Shown piece by piece: positions 17,128 to 25,551 of a DNA stretch of 64,000 bases. Origin of the DNA: Williamsia muralis NBRC 105860. GTDB lineage: Bacteria > Actinomycetota > Actinomycetes > Mycobacteriales > Mycobacteriaceae. The stretch lies in contig NZ_BDAP01000002.1 of NCBI RefSeq assembly GCF_001598915.1, forward strand, positions 620,001 through 684,000, written 5' to 3'. A program made the position numbers and the translations under genes. Below the pieces are notes generated by a model. It made no database searches and had not been told where the DNA came from. It saw nothing but the letters and a program-made list of their open reading frames with translations. Numbering within the stretch: the first letter of the stretch is position 1; each line of letters begins with the position of its first letter.

Positions 17128-18498
17128 CTACATGTTCAGATATCGCGGGTTGGCCACCATCAGACGATCTGTCACAGCGGCGCGTGTGGCGGCGACTACG
17201 GCCGGGTCGTCGGCGCCGATCGACCCGGAGCGGATCGCCAGGGCCAACTCGGCCTCGGTGTCGAAGCCGAGGTCGGAGAGGCGACTCCGCCGGCGTTGCT
17301 GCTGGACGCCCCCGTAGGTCAATTCACGCTCGACGATGTCGAGCACATTGGCGGCGACGCGGGCCTGGAATGCGAGAGCCGGGTCGGAGGCGGTCATCAC
17401 GGACGCGCGGAGGAACTCAGTGACCGCACCGACGAGTTCCGGGGTGGTCGGTCTGCCGTGTAACTCGGTCCACGGCAGTTCGGTCAACTCGGTCGGAGCG
17501 GGATCGGCCGGGTGACCGAGGGCGAGCAACAGGTCGTGCTCCTGCTCGCAGACCCGCCGACCGATGGCAGCGAGTTCGACCGACCGGACCTCGCCCGACA
17601 GGTGTCGCTGCGCCATCTGGGCGCAACCGATTGCCCACCATGCCGTGCGGTAGATCTGCCACCAGCGAACCGCGTCCGTGTCGGGCCGCGACCCGCTGAT
17701 CTCGGCATAACCGTCCAGCAGCTCGTCGATCGAACCGAAACCACCGACCTCGGGTTCGGTACCGAAGCGCCAGCACTTGACCAGAAGCCAGCCCAGGTCT
17801 TCCCTGGGATCGCCGATGTGGGTGAGCTCCCAGTCCAGGACGGCAGCCAGCCCTCCTTCGTCGACGATCAGGTTGCCGTTGCGGAAGTCGCCGTGCACCA
17901 CTGCTTCTCCGACCGGTTCGGGTTGGTGAGCGGCCAGCCACGCCAACGCGATCTCGGTGACGGCCGACGGTGTGTCCAGGTCGAGATAATGGGTGCGCAG
18001 ATGGTCGAGATCCGCAGTCGGGGCACTGCGCAAGGCCGGCACCGAGCCGAGCGGGATGGAATGGATCCGGGCCAGCGTCCGACCGAGCTCCGATGCCATC
18101 GAGGTGCGGGCGTCGGCATAGCGGTTGTCGCGCAGGATCTTCCGCGGAATGGTCTCGCCGTCGATGTGGTCGGCGATCAGGTACGGTGCGCCCAGTGCTT
18201 CACCGTCATCGGCGTAGTCCACCACCCGAGGTACCGGGACGCCGACGGCGTGCGCGGCTGCGATGGCCTCGGCCTCCCTCGTCATACCCATCGGGCCGTG
18301 GCCACCACCGGGTTGACGACGCAGCACCATTCGCTGCACATCCGCGCCGCGGTGTGCCTCGAACGACCACGTCTCACTGTTCGCCCCGGCTGTCAGTCGC
18401 TGCAGCTGCTCGATCCGGACCGGTTGGCCGAGAACAGTTGTCAGTCGTTCGGTGAGGCGTGACCCGATGTCGTCGGTGCCGGGTTCCATCGGATTCAC
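17128..18498 (-). CDS. APH-family phosphotransferase with C-terminal DUF6285-like domain
   Basis: 456 residues. An aminoglycoside-phosphotransferase-fold kinase occupies about 1-330: Brenner motif VVHGDFRNGNLIVD (catalytic Asp near 205) and metal-binding LDWELTHIGDP near 222. The last 100 residues (ELVGAVTEFL...ARVAANVLDIVERE...) look like the DUF6285 extension often attached to these kinases in acyl-CoA clusters. Relatives are fused or adjacent to acyl-CoA dehydrogenases (ACAD10/11-like), where the kinase phosphorylates a 4-hydroxyacyl group before elimination. The GTG start overlaps the acyl-CoA dehydrogenase stop by four bases, consistent with that partnership. Confidence 0.85.
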   Translation of the reverse strand: MNPMEPGTDDIGSRLTERLTTVLGQPVRIEQLQRLTAGANSETWSFEAHRGADVQRMVLRRQPGGGHGPMGMTREAEAIAAAHAVGVPVPRVVDYADDGEALGAPYLIADHIDGETIPRKILRDNRYADARTSMASELGRTLARIHSIPLGSVPALRSAPTADLDHLRTHYLDLDTPSAVTEIALAWLAAHQPEPVGEAVVHGDFRNGNLIVDEGGLAAVLDWELTHIGDPREDLGWLLVKCWRFGTEPEVGGFGSIDELLDGYAEISGSRPDTDAVRWWQIYRTAWWAIGCAQMAQRHLSGEVRSVELAAIGRRVCEQEHDLLLALGHPADPAPTELTELPWTELHGRPTTPELVGAVTEFLRASVMTASDPALAFQARVAANVLDIVERELTYGGVQQQRRRSRLSDLGFDTEAELALAIRSGSIGADDPAVVAATRAAVTDRLMVANPRYLNM

Positions 18499-19766
18499 GC
18501 CTGCTTGTCGGTCTTGATCTTGTCGGGTCCGGCGAATCCGAACAGGTAGCCGGCCACCTTGCGGATCTGAACCTCTTCGGAGCCTTCGGTGATCCGGTAC
18601 CGACGGTGGTGCCGATAGATGTGTTCGAACGGCATGTGGCGGGTGTATCCCATTCCGCCGTGCACCTGGATGGCGCGATCGGCGGCGTCACAGACCAGCC
18701 TGTTGGCCCGGTAATTGCACATCGACACCTTGTCGCTGATCTGCATGTGCGGCAATCGGTCCAGCTCCCAGGCAGTCTTGCGGACGAGGCCGCGAACCAT
18801 CTCGGCCTCGGTGTGCAGTTCGACGAGTGGGAACTGGATGGCCTGCCTGCTCGACAGTGGAGCGCCGAACGTGACCCGCTTGCGCGCGTATTCCACGCTG
18901 CGGTCGATGCAGTACTGAGCCGCACCGACTCCGGAGGCGGCCTGCCGGATCCGATTCTCGTGGACAAACGTCTGCGCGACCGCAAGGCCTTCGCCTTCGG
19001 CACCGAAGATCGCCGAATTCGGTACCCGCACATCACTGATGGTGACCTCGGCGTGGTCTGTGGGCATGTTGAACGTCCACCACTGGAAATCGACGGAGAA
19101 ACCGGGCAGGTCGGTGGGAACGAAGAATGCCGTGATGCCGCGGGCATCCCCGTCCTTGCCCGAGGTGCGCGCGAACACCACATCGTGGGTGGCGTTGTGC
19201 ATGCCGGAGTTGAATCGCTTGCCGCCGTTAATTACCCAGTCGTCACCATCGCGCCGGGCGGTGGTCTCCATCCACGTGGCGTCGCTCCCGTGGTCGGGTT
19301 CGGTGAGACCGAAGCCGATGCGAGCCTCCCCGCGGATCATGGGTTCGAGGAACTCCTCACGCTGCTCAGGGGTGCCGAACTGCATCAACATGTGGGCGAA
19401 CGGGAAGTTCCCGACGATGGACGACTCGTTCTGCAGGTCGTTGTGCAGACCCAAACCCTTGTGTGCCAGATGTTCCCGGATGACGGCCATGTCGAAGTTC
19501 GAGCCGTCACGACCACCGACCTCGGCGGGCAGCGCATACCGCAGCCAGCCGGCGTCATCGGCGAGCCGATGCATCTGGCCGAGGAGCTCTTCCCACTCCC
19601 GGCGCGGCACCCCACCGCCCTCGAAATCCGTGCGTGCGTACTCGCGCCGATGGTCGAAGAACCTCATGTTGTCGTCGGCCTCTTGCAGAGGCTTGATCTC
19701 CGCCTCGATGAACTCGTCGATCTCCCTGAGTGTCTGCGTGATCGATTCGGGCAGGTCGAAATCCAC
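18495..19766 (-). CDS. acyl-CoA dehydrogenase
   Basis: 423 residues from GTG 19766 with AAGGA upstream; longer readings are non-homologous and run into the cyclase gene. Full ACAD fold: FAD-binding FGLTEPDHGSDATWMET, middle beta domain, and C-terminal helices with RVTFGAPLSSRQAIQFPL, VHGGMGYTRHMPFEHIYRHHR and the catalytic-base region ITEGSEEVQ. It likely introduces an alpha-beta double bond in the CoA ester made by the upstream ligase. Third gene of the fadD-cyclase-fadE-APH operon. Confidence 0.92.
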   Translation of the reverse strand: MDFDLPESITQTLREIDEFIEAEIKPLQEADDNMRFFDHRREYARTDFEGGGVPRREWEELLGQMHRLADDAGWLRYALPAEVGGRDGSNFDMAVIREHLAHKGLGLHNDLQNESSIVGNFPFAHMLMQFGTPEQREEFLEPMIRGEARIGFGLTEPDHGSDATWMETTARRDGDDWVINGGKRFNSGMHNATHDVVFARTSGKDGDARGITAFFVPTDLPGFSVDFQWWTFNMPTDHAEVTISDVRVPNSAIFGAEGEGLAVAQTFVHENRIRQAASGVGAAQYCIDRSVEYARKRVTFGAPLSSRQAIQFPLVELHTEAEMVRGLVRKTAWELDRLPHMQISDKVSMCNYRANRLVCDAADRAIQVHGGMGYTRHMPFEHIYRHHRRYRITEGSEEVQIRKVAGYLFGFAGPDKIKTDKQA

Positions 19767-19798
19767 TGAATTGTCCTTGCTGATCGGTGAGTGGGTGG

Positions 19799-20815
19799 TT
19801 ACAGGATCGCGATGGGGTTCAACGGCGAGCCGACGGCGTTGGTGACGTTCAGCGGCGGGGCGGACAAGAAGAACTCGTAGCGGCCCTCGGCTGCACATAC
19901 CTCGGCGAGGTCGTCGAGCCACCACACCTCACCCAAGGTGAGTCCCAGGTCGCGGATCAACCGGATGTGCAGTGGATACAGTCGGTCGCTCGGGTCCTCG
20001 GCGGGCTCGACCTCGGTGGCGATGTTGTCCAGTGCCACGGCGGCGATCTCCTTACGGTGGATCCACTCCACGCAGTCGCGTCCGAGCCCGGGCGATCCGG
20101 CCGTCCAGAACTCGGATTTGTCTGCAAGCGAATAGAACCAGGGAACATGCCCGGTGCGCAGCAGCAAGATGTCGCCGGTGCCCACCGTGACCCCTTGCTC
20201 GGCGGCACAGGCGTCGAGGTCCTCGGGGGTGATCGCGACCCCGGGTTCCAGCCGATCGGCGCCCCGCCACCGCGCAAGGTCGAGCAGGACACCGCGGCCG
20301 GCGAGCGATGTCTTCAGCTGATGGATGGAGTTCCGGCCCGCACCGCCACCGGACTCGGTGTTCCCGATCCAGTAGCCGTTGTACATGACGTCGTCAGAAC
20401 AGATGTGCGCCAGACTGTCCCACTGGGTGCTGCCCTGCAGTGGCATGAAGATGTAGTCGTCGGCGCCCTGGATGCGGGGCGCGATCAGCTGGAGCTGTGA
20501 GCCGACCGTGAAGTCGGCGCCGGTGTAGCCGAACAGGTGCACCACCCCGGGCCGACTCGGGTGGACCGGGCCGGAAGCGTCCAGTGGAATCGCGCAACTG
20601 ACAGTTTGTCCCGTACGAACCAGCGCCGCAGCGGCTTTGACCATGTCCTGGGTGATGAAGTTGGCGGTTCCGCGCTGATCGTCCTCGCCCCAGCGGCCCC
20701 AGTTGTTGGGCTGTGAGGTGTTGACGTAACCAACGCGCTTGCCCTTCTCGTCGACGGTGTAGTCCGGCGGGGTCCAGGCAAGTGACCAGTTGCCGCCGTC
20801 TTGTGTGCGTCCCAT
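19799..20815 (-). CDS. cyclase family protein (kynurenine-formamidase-like metal hydrolase)
   Basis: 338 residues from ATG 20815 with AGGAGAACC directly upstream. The metal-binding signature reads QGSTQWDSLAHI (near residue 140), the TQWD variant of the HxGTHxDxxxH motif of PF04199, with further conserved DILLLRTGH and DNIATE. The family hydrolyses N-formylkynurenine or opens and closes lactone-like rings. It lies between an acyl-CoA ligase (26-bp gap) and an acyl-CoA dehydrogenase (32-bp gap), so a role in opening a cyclic intermediate of acid catabolism is plausible but not proven. Confidence 0.85.
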   Translation of the reverse strand: MGRTQDGGNWSLAWTPPDYTVDEKGKRVGYVNTSQPNNWGRWGEDDQRGTANFITQDMVKAAAALVRTGQTVSCAIPLDASGPVHPSRPGVVHLFGYTGADFTVGSQLQLIAPRIQGADDYIFMPLQGSTQWDSLAHICSDDVMYNGYWIGNTESGGGAGRNSIHQLKTSLAGRGVLLDLARWRGADRLEPGVAITPEDLDACAAEQGVTVGTGDILLLRTGHVPWFYSLADKSEFWTAGSPGLGRDCVEWIHRKEIAAVALDNIATEVEPAEDPSDRLYPLHIRLIRDLGLTLGEVWWLDDLAEVCAAEGRYEFFLSAPPLNVTNAVGSPLNPIAIL

Positions 20816-20841
20816 GGTTCTCCTGTCGGGTCGTGAGATGT

Positions 20842-22410
20842 CTAGGTTTGCGCCAGCTGATCGCGCAGTTTGAACTTCTGCACCTTGCCCACGGCGTTGC
20901 GGGGCAGGGCATCGACCACCAGGATCTCCGTCGGCTTCTTGTACGACGCGATCAGCGACTTGCAGTGCTCGGAGATCTCTTCCAGGGTGGGCGGGTCTGC
21001 GGGGTCCGAGGGAACGATGACTGCCACAGGGGTCTCGACCCATCGGGGGTGAGGTTTGGCCACCACGGCGACCTCGGAGACCTTGCTGTGCGAGTCGATG
21101 GCGTCCTCGACCTCGGCGCAGTAGATGTTCTCCCCGCCGGAGTTGACCATGTCCTTGGTCCGGTCGACCACCTTGATGTAACCCTCGTCATCCATCACGC
21201 ACAGATCGCCGGAATGAAACCAGCCGCCACGCATGGCATCTGCGGTGGCATCGGGGTTACGCCAGTATTCCTTCATGACGGTGGGGCCGCGGTAGACGAT
21301 CTCACCGACCTGGCCGACCGGCACGTCGTTCATGTCGGGGTCCACCAGACGTACTTCGACATTCATCAGGGGCTTACCCACCGAGCCGTTCTTCCGGAGT
21401 GCATCCTCTCCGCGCAGAATACAAGTGGCAGAACTCATCTCGGTCTGGCCGAAGACGTTGAAGACCGGCACGTCGCCGAACGCGTCGGACATGGCCTTCA
21501 ACACCGACGGAGGAGCGGCCGAGGCACCCCAGGCGATGCGTTCGAGCGAGTAATCGAGCTTTCTGGCCAGTGCGGCCTCGCAGATGGCTTTCCACTGTGT
21601 GGGGACGAAGTACCCGGCGACCACCCCTCGCTCCGACATGGTCTCGAGCGCCTTGACGGGGTCGAAGTTCAGGACGTCGATGAGAATCGATGTGCCACCG
21701 ACGAAGACGTAGGCGAGCATCCCCGACAATCCGCCGATGTGGAACAGCGGCAAGCCGGACAACCCGACTTCGCCGTCACCGCTCACCCCTTGCTCGAGGC
21801 AGACGTTGATGGTGTTCATCAGCAGGTTCATGTGGGTGAGTACCGCGCCCTTGGGCTTCCCTGTTGTTCCCGAGGTGTACATGATGAAAGCGGGCTCGTT
21901 CTCGTCGACGTCGATGTCGAGCGAGCCGTCATCGGTCTCCAGGAGGGTGTCGTAATCGATTGCCTGCTCGACATCCTCGTGGTCACCGCCGCTGACGACA
22001 AGGGTGCGTGATCCCGTTGCCTGCGCGGCCCTGGGCGCCAGCAGATGGTCGGCGAACAACACCGTGGCGCCCGAATCGTCGAGAACATAGACGATCTCGG
22101 CCACCGACAGCCTGAAATTGACCGGCACGACGATCGCACCGAGTTTCAGTACGGCGAAATAGGTCTCGATCAGCTCGAGCCGGTTGAGCATCAGCACGGC
22201 GACCCGGTCGCCACGTTCGACTCCGAGGGTCTGCAATCCCCGGGCCAGCCGGTTGGTGCGGGCATCGAGTTCGCGGTAGCTCAGAGAGTGGCCGTTGTAC
22301 TCGAAGGCTACGCGGTCGGGAACCTTCCTTGCGTTGCGAGCGAGCTGATCTCCGTGGGACATACGCCGTCCGGGGGCCGCCGCCACCGTCGTGGTCTCGA
22401 AAGTGCTCAT
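20842..22410 (-). CDS. AMP-forming acyl-CoA ligase (FadD type)
   Basis: 522 residues from ATG 22410, chosen for the GAGGAG upstream. P-loop YTSGTTGKPKG near 175, A5 FNVFGQTE near 310, A7 HSGDL and A8 DRTKDMVNSGGENIY, and the A10 lysine PRNAVGKVQK at the C-terminus, so all catalytic motifs are intact. It activates a carboxylic acid as its CoA ester and opens the four-gene catabolic operon. The substrate class (branched, cyclic or aromatic acid) cannot be told from sequence. Confidence 0.92.
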   Translation of the reverse strand: MSTFETTTVAAAPGRRMSHGDQLARNARKVPDRVAFEYNGHSLSYRELDARTNRLARGLQTLGVERGDRVAVLMLNRLELIETYFAVLKLGAIVVPVNFRLSVAEIVYVLDDSGATVLFADHLLAPRAAQATGSRTLVVSGGDHEDVEQAIDYDTLLETDDGSLDIDVDENEPAFIMYTSGTTGKPKGAVLTHMNLLMNTINVCLEQGVSGDGEVGLSGLPLFHIGGLSGMLAYVFVGGTSILIDVLNFDPVKALETMSERGVVAGYFVPTQWKAICEAALARKLDYSLERIAWGASAAPPSVLKAMSDAFGDVPVFNVFGQTEMSSATCILRGEDALRKNGSVGKPLMNVEVRLVDPDMNDVPVGQVGEIVYRGPTVMKEYWRNPDATADAMRGGWFHSGDLCVMDDEGYIKVVDRTKDMVNSGGENIYCAEVEDAIDSHSKVSEVAVVAKPHPRWVETPVAVIVPSDPADPPTLEEISEHCKSLIASYKKPTEILVVDALPRNAVGKVQKFKLRDQLAQT

Positions 22411-22433
22411 GCTGCTCCTCGACGTCAAGCTGG

Positions 22434-22447
22434 TGAACAAGCGTTCA
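22434..22447. promoter_or_regulatory. putative TetR operator half-site pair A (TGAAC-N4-GTTCA)
   Basis: TGAACAAGCGTTCA is an inverted repeat with a 4-bp spacer, 24 bp upstream of the acyl-CoA ligase start. The same half-sites recur 142 bp away next to the TetR gene. Confidence 0.45.
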
Positions 22448-22589
22448 GCGGCACCGTAGCCGATGTCGCGATGAGCGCGCAGCGGTTTGCCGGACTGGCG
22501 CTGACGCGCTGCTTCGACGGCCTTTTCGCATGTGATGGTTGCTAGTGTTGCTATCGCCGGGTTGTTGCCGCCGTCAACTGGGTGCTGAC

Positions 22590-22599
22590 TGAACGTTCA
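22590..22599. promoter_or_regulatory. putative TetR operator B (TGAACGTTCA)
   Basis: Perfect 10-bp palindrome in the divergent region between the acyl-CoA ligase operon and the TetR gene. It shares half-sites with the repeat at 22434. Assignment to the adjacent TetR regulator is an inference from position. Confidence 0.45.
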
Positions 22600-22666
22600 C
22601 CGGCGCCGTGTTGTCGTCGATGCCAGCCCGGGCGGTGTGCGAGAGAACGGTTGTGAAGGGAGCCTG

Positions 22667-23332
22667 ATGACCGAGCGTCCGAGGGGAACCGACCCTCACT
22701 TCACCACCGACCCGCACTTCAGGACGGCTGCGGTCCGGCAGGGTGATGACCCCACGGCGCAAGCGATCCTCAGTGCTGCGGTGCAGATGATCGCTGCACG
22801 CGGCTACCACGGGACGTCGGTCCGGGACATCGCAGGATTTGCGGGCCTCAGCGCCGGCAGCATCTACAACCATTTCGGGTCGAAACACGATCTGCTGGTG
22901 ACCATTCTGGTCCGTGGTGGCGAGGCTCTGGTGGAGAGCACCGAGAAAGCGCTGCTCGACGCACCGGCGAATCCGGCGGACCGGCTCGATGCGATCGTCC
23001 GCACCCATGTGGGAGTGCATGCCGAGAATCCACTCGAGAGCTACATCGGGAACTCCGAGCTACGCAGCCTCGACGCCGTGTCCCTCGAACGCGTCATCGC
23101 CAATCGTGATGCGCAGCAACGAATCTTCGACCGGGTGGTGGCGGACGGTGTGAAGCGCGGGGTCTTCCTCACCACCAACCCGACCGAGGCCTCCCGGTTC
23201 ATCGTCACCGCCTGTACTGCGGTCGCGATGTGGTTCCGGCCTACGGGGCCGGCGAGCGAGGAGCAGGTCATCAAGCGGTACCAGGCGGTGGCCCGCGACG
23301 CGGTGGCCTACCGCCCCGACGCCGACAACTGA
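22667..23332 (+). CDS. TetR family transcriptional regulator
   Basis: 221 residues from ATG 22667 with GAAGGGAG upstream. The N-terminal HTH (about 30-75: ILSAAVQMIAARGYHGTSVRDIAGFAGLSAG, then IYNHFGSKHDLL) is canonical. The C-terminal domain has WFRPTGPASEEQVIKRY, reminiscent of KstR2-like acyl-CoA-sensing regulators. It is divergent from the acyl-CoA ligase operon, with two TGAAC/GTTCA palindromes between, so it probably represses that operon until a CoA thioester ligand appears. Confidence 0.88.
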   Translation: MTERPRGTDPHFTTDPHFRTAAVRQGDDPTAQAILSAAVQMIAARGYHGTSVRDIAGFAGLSAGSIYNHFGSKHDLLVTILVRGGEALVESTEKALLDAPANPADRLDAIVRTHVGVHAENPLESYIGNSELRSLDAVSLERVIANRDAQQRIFDRVVADGVKRGVFLTTNPTEASRFIVTACTAVAMWFRPTGPASEEQVIKRYQAVARDAVAYRPDADN

Positions 23333-23345
23333 ACGCCGCCTGGGG

Positions 23346-24086
23346 TCAGCTGTACTTGGCCGTCAGGTATCGAGAGAACGTCTCTCGCCCGAAAGGTGTT
23401 CCGGGAACCAAGTTCTCGCCGTTCCTGAACGCCGCGAAGGTCTTGCCCGGGAGCCGCACCGGAAAGTCGGGGCGGCGACGACCCGTCACGCGTTTCCACT
23501 CGGCCAACAACTCGCGCGCCGTCCGCTGCTCCGGCCCGCCGATGTCATCGACGCGTCCCATCGGATCGCCGGCCGCCAGGTCGACCAGCCGGCCTGCGAC
23601 CTCATCGCTTGCGATGGGCTGAAAACTGATCGACGGACACAGCAGAACCGGCGAGAACCGCTGGGCCAGGAACATCTGCTCGACGAACGGATGGAACTGG
23701 GTGGCTCGCTGGATTGTCAGTGGGACCGGACCGGCGGCGGCGATCGCCTCGATCTCGAGTCGCTGACGGTAGAAGCCGAAGGGGATCTTGTCGATGCCGA
23801 CGATCGACAGCAGGACGATGTGTTCGACGTGCGCCTCGGCCGCCGCACCCACGAGATTCCGCGCCACCTCGATGTCGCCGGCCCCGTTGGTGGTGGCCAG
23901 GTGGATGACGGTGTGGACCCCGTCCATGGCCTCGGCGATGCCGACGCCGGTCGTGAGATCTCCGGTGATCATGCCGTCGCCCGCGCGCCGGCTGAGCGCT
24001 CTCACGTCGTGCCCCGCTTGCCGCAGGCGGTTGGTGGTGGGGACACCGATCCGGCCGGTTGCTCCGGTGACCAGATAAGTCGTCAT
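23346..24086 (-). CDS. NmrA/SDR-type NAD(P)-binding oxidoreductase, likely ECF41 target
   Basis: 246 residues from ATG 24086 with AAGGA upstream. An extended SDR with the glycine motif VTGATGRIG at the N-terminus. No YxxxK catalytic pair is obvious, as in NmrA-like and YtfG-like proteins, so it may act as an oxidoreductase or a redox sensor. It is divergent from an ECF41 sigma factor; oxidoreductase, epimerase or carboxymuconolactone-decarboxylase genes are the standard partners of that sigma group. The stop lies 13 bp from the convergent TetR stop. Confidence 0.85.
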   Translation of the reverse strand: MTTYLVTGATGRIGVPTTNRLRQAGHDVRALSRRAGDGMITGDLTTGVGIAEAMDGVHTVIHLATTNGAGDIEVARNLVGAAAEAHVEHIVLLSIVGIDKIPFGFYRQRLEIEAIAAAGPVPLTIQRATQFHPFVEQMFLAQRFSPVLLCPSISFQPIASDEVAGRLVDLAAGDPMGRVDDIGGPEQRTARELLAEWKRVTGRRRPDFPVRLPGKTFAAFRNGENLVPGTPFGRETFSRYLTAKYS

Positions 24087-24145
24087 GCTCAAGTCCTTCG
24101 TCGTGGTGATCCTCTCGCAGTCAAAGACCGGTAGCCACCGGCGAA

Positions 24146-24152
24146 TGTGACA
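24146..24152 (-). promoter_or_regulatory. ECF41-type promoter -35 element upstream of the NmrA-like gene
   Basis: Read toward the oxidoreductase gene, the exact heptamer TGTCACA is present. ECF41 promoters are described as TGTCACA plus a downstream CGTC; here a CGGTC lies about 15 bases on, so the -10 match is imperfect. Confidence 0.5.
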
Positions 24153-24224
24153 AGCTCATGCGGGCAGAAGGGCCCCGAGCGTTCACCAGCAGAGGAACGG
24201 CCCGGCACGAAAGGGTGACGTCAT

Positions 24225-25127
24225 ATGGTGCAGGAAGTGGGACTGGCCGAGTTCGAGCAGGTCAGACCTCGTTTGTTCGGGATCGCCTACCGGATGATGG
24301 GTACGGCATCGGACGCCGACGATGTGGTGCAAGACACATGGTTGCGCTGGTCTCGAACCGATCGATCGGCCGTTCGCGATCCGGGGGCATTCCTGGCGAC
24401 CACAGCGACCCGATTGGCCATCAATGCGCTGACGTCCGCGAGGGCGACCCGGGAGACCTACGTCGGACCGTGGTTGCCCGAACCCGTATCGACCACCGAT
24501 GATCCTGCACTGGGCGCCGAACGAGCAGAGGCGCTCGAGCTGGCCGTGGTGCGGTTACTCGAACGTCTGGCTCCCAAGGAGCGCGCGGCGTACGTCCTGC
24601 GTGAAGCCTTCGACTACCCGTACCGCGACATCGCCGAGCTGCTGGACACCAGCGAGGCCAATGCCCGACAACTCGTGCGCCGGGCCCGCGACCACATCGC
24701 CGTCGAGAGGGCGGTACCGGCTGACCCGGACCAGCAGGCGCAGATCCTGGGCGCATTCCTCACCGCCGCGCAGTCGGGGGATCTGGCCGCGCTCGAGTCG
24801 GTGCTCACCGCGCAGGTGTCGGCGGTCAGCGACGGAGGCGGTGTGGTCAGTGCCGCGCGGGTACCCATCATCGGTCGCGCCAAGGTGGCGAGGTTCGTCC
24901 TCGGGACACTCGAGAAGTTCGCCGCCGGTGCCTATTCGACGTTGGTGGAGGTCAACGGGTCACCGGCTGTGCTCACCATTCGGGATGGCCGGCCCGACAC
25001 CGTGTTGTCGTTCGACATCGGGGCCGACGGGATCAACACGCTGCTGTTCGTCAGGAACCCCGGCAAGCTGCACGCGGTCGCTGCGTTGTCGTCGTCGATA
25101 TCCCCCGACGAGGCCGTCAGGTGGTGA
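24225..25127 (+). CDS. ECF41-group sigma factor with SnoaL-like C-terminal domain (SigJ-like)
   Basis: 300 residues. Sigma-2 (residues about 8-75: LFGIAYRMMGTASDADDVVQDTWLRW) and sigma-4 (about 110-165: LAPKERAAYVLREAFDYPYRDIAELL) are followed by an NTF2/SnoaL-fold extension. The extension carries the group's DGGG motif (SDGGGVVSAA, near 203) and an NPxKL motif (RNPGKL, near 285). In ECF41 proteins this extension replaces an anti-sigma factor and both inhibits and enables activity. ATG start with GAAAGG upstream. Its stop overlaps the convergent DUF3054 gene by 11 bp. Confidence 0.9.
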   Translation: MVQEVGLAEFEQVRPRLFGIAYRMMGTASDADDVVQDTWLRWSRTDRSAVRDPGAFLATTATRLAINALTSARATRETYVGPWLPEPVSTTDDPALGAERAEALELAVVRLLERLAPKERAAYVLREAFDYPYRDIAELLDTSEANARQLVRRARDHIAVERAVPADPDQQAQILGAFLTAAQSGDLAALESVLTAQVSAVSDGGGVVSAARVPIIGRAKVARFVLGTLEKFAAGAYSTLVEVNGSPAVLTIRDGRPDTVLSFDIGADGINTLLFVRNPGKLHAVAALSSSISPDEAVRW

Positions 25128-25521
25128 CCGTCTGGCGACGTCGGGAGAGCACCATGCGTGCCGCGCGCCATCCGAGCAGGAAGACACCGAGCACGATGGT
25201 TGCCACGATGATGAAGCTGAGGGCCACACCCTGATGGAACTGCTGGCGCAGGATCATGCCGATGACCACGGCGCCGACCCACACCAGGACTCCGTCCGGG
25301 AACACGCGCTCGGGGTGGAACGGGTAGTCGAAGCCGTGATCGGCGCGCATGTGCGCGTACAGGTAGGCGAGCGACCATCCGATCGCTGCGCCCAGGGCAA
25401 AGGGCCAGGTGGTGCTGAACAGTCCGTGAAGCGACAGGTCTTCGGCATGGTTCATCCGACCGATGAAAGCGAAGACCAGCACCGCGAAGAAGTCTGCTGA
25501 GGCGGTGAACAATCGGCGCAT
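25117..25521 (-). CDS. DUF3054 family small membrane protein
   Basis: 134 residues with about four TM helices (residues about 8-22, 38-60, 78-95, 98-122) and a basic C-terminus. Conserved features include GRMNHAE after TM1 and FPDGVLVWVGAVVIGM. The family is common in actinobacteria and has no known function. ATG 25521 chosen; a GTG three codons upstream is equally possible. It lies 30 bp downstream of the Rv0204c-like gene on the same strand, so cotranscription is likely. Confidence 0.8.
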   Translation of the reverse strand: MRRLFTASADFFAVLVFAFIGRMNHAEDLSLHGLFSTTWPFALGAAIGWSLAYLYAHMRADHGFDYPFHPERVFPDGVLVWVGAVVIGMILRQQFHQGVALSFIIVATIVLGVFLLGWRAARMVLSRRRQTVTT

Positions 25522-25551
25522 AGAGGCCACCGTAGCGTTTTGCCGAGCGGC

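Noticed and set aside
17512-19769. Long plus-strand frames opposite the APH and acyl-CoA dehydrogenase genes
   Set aside because: Antisense shadows; the minus-strand products have intact catalytic motifs.
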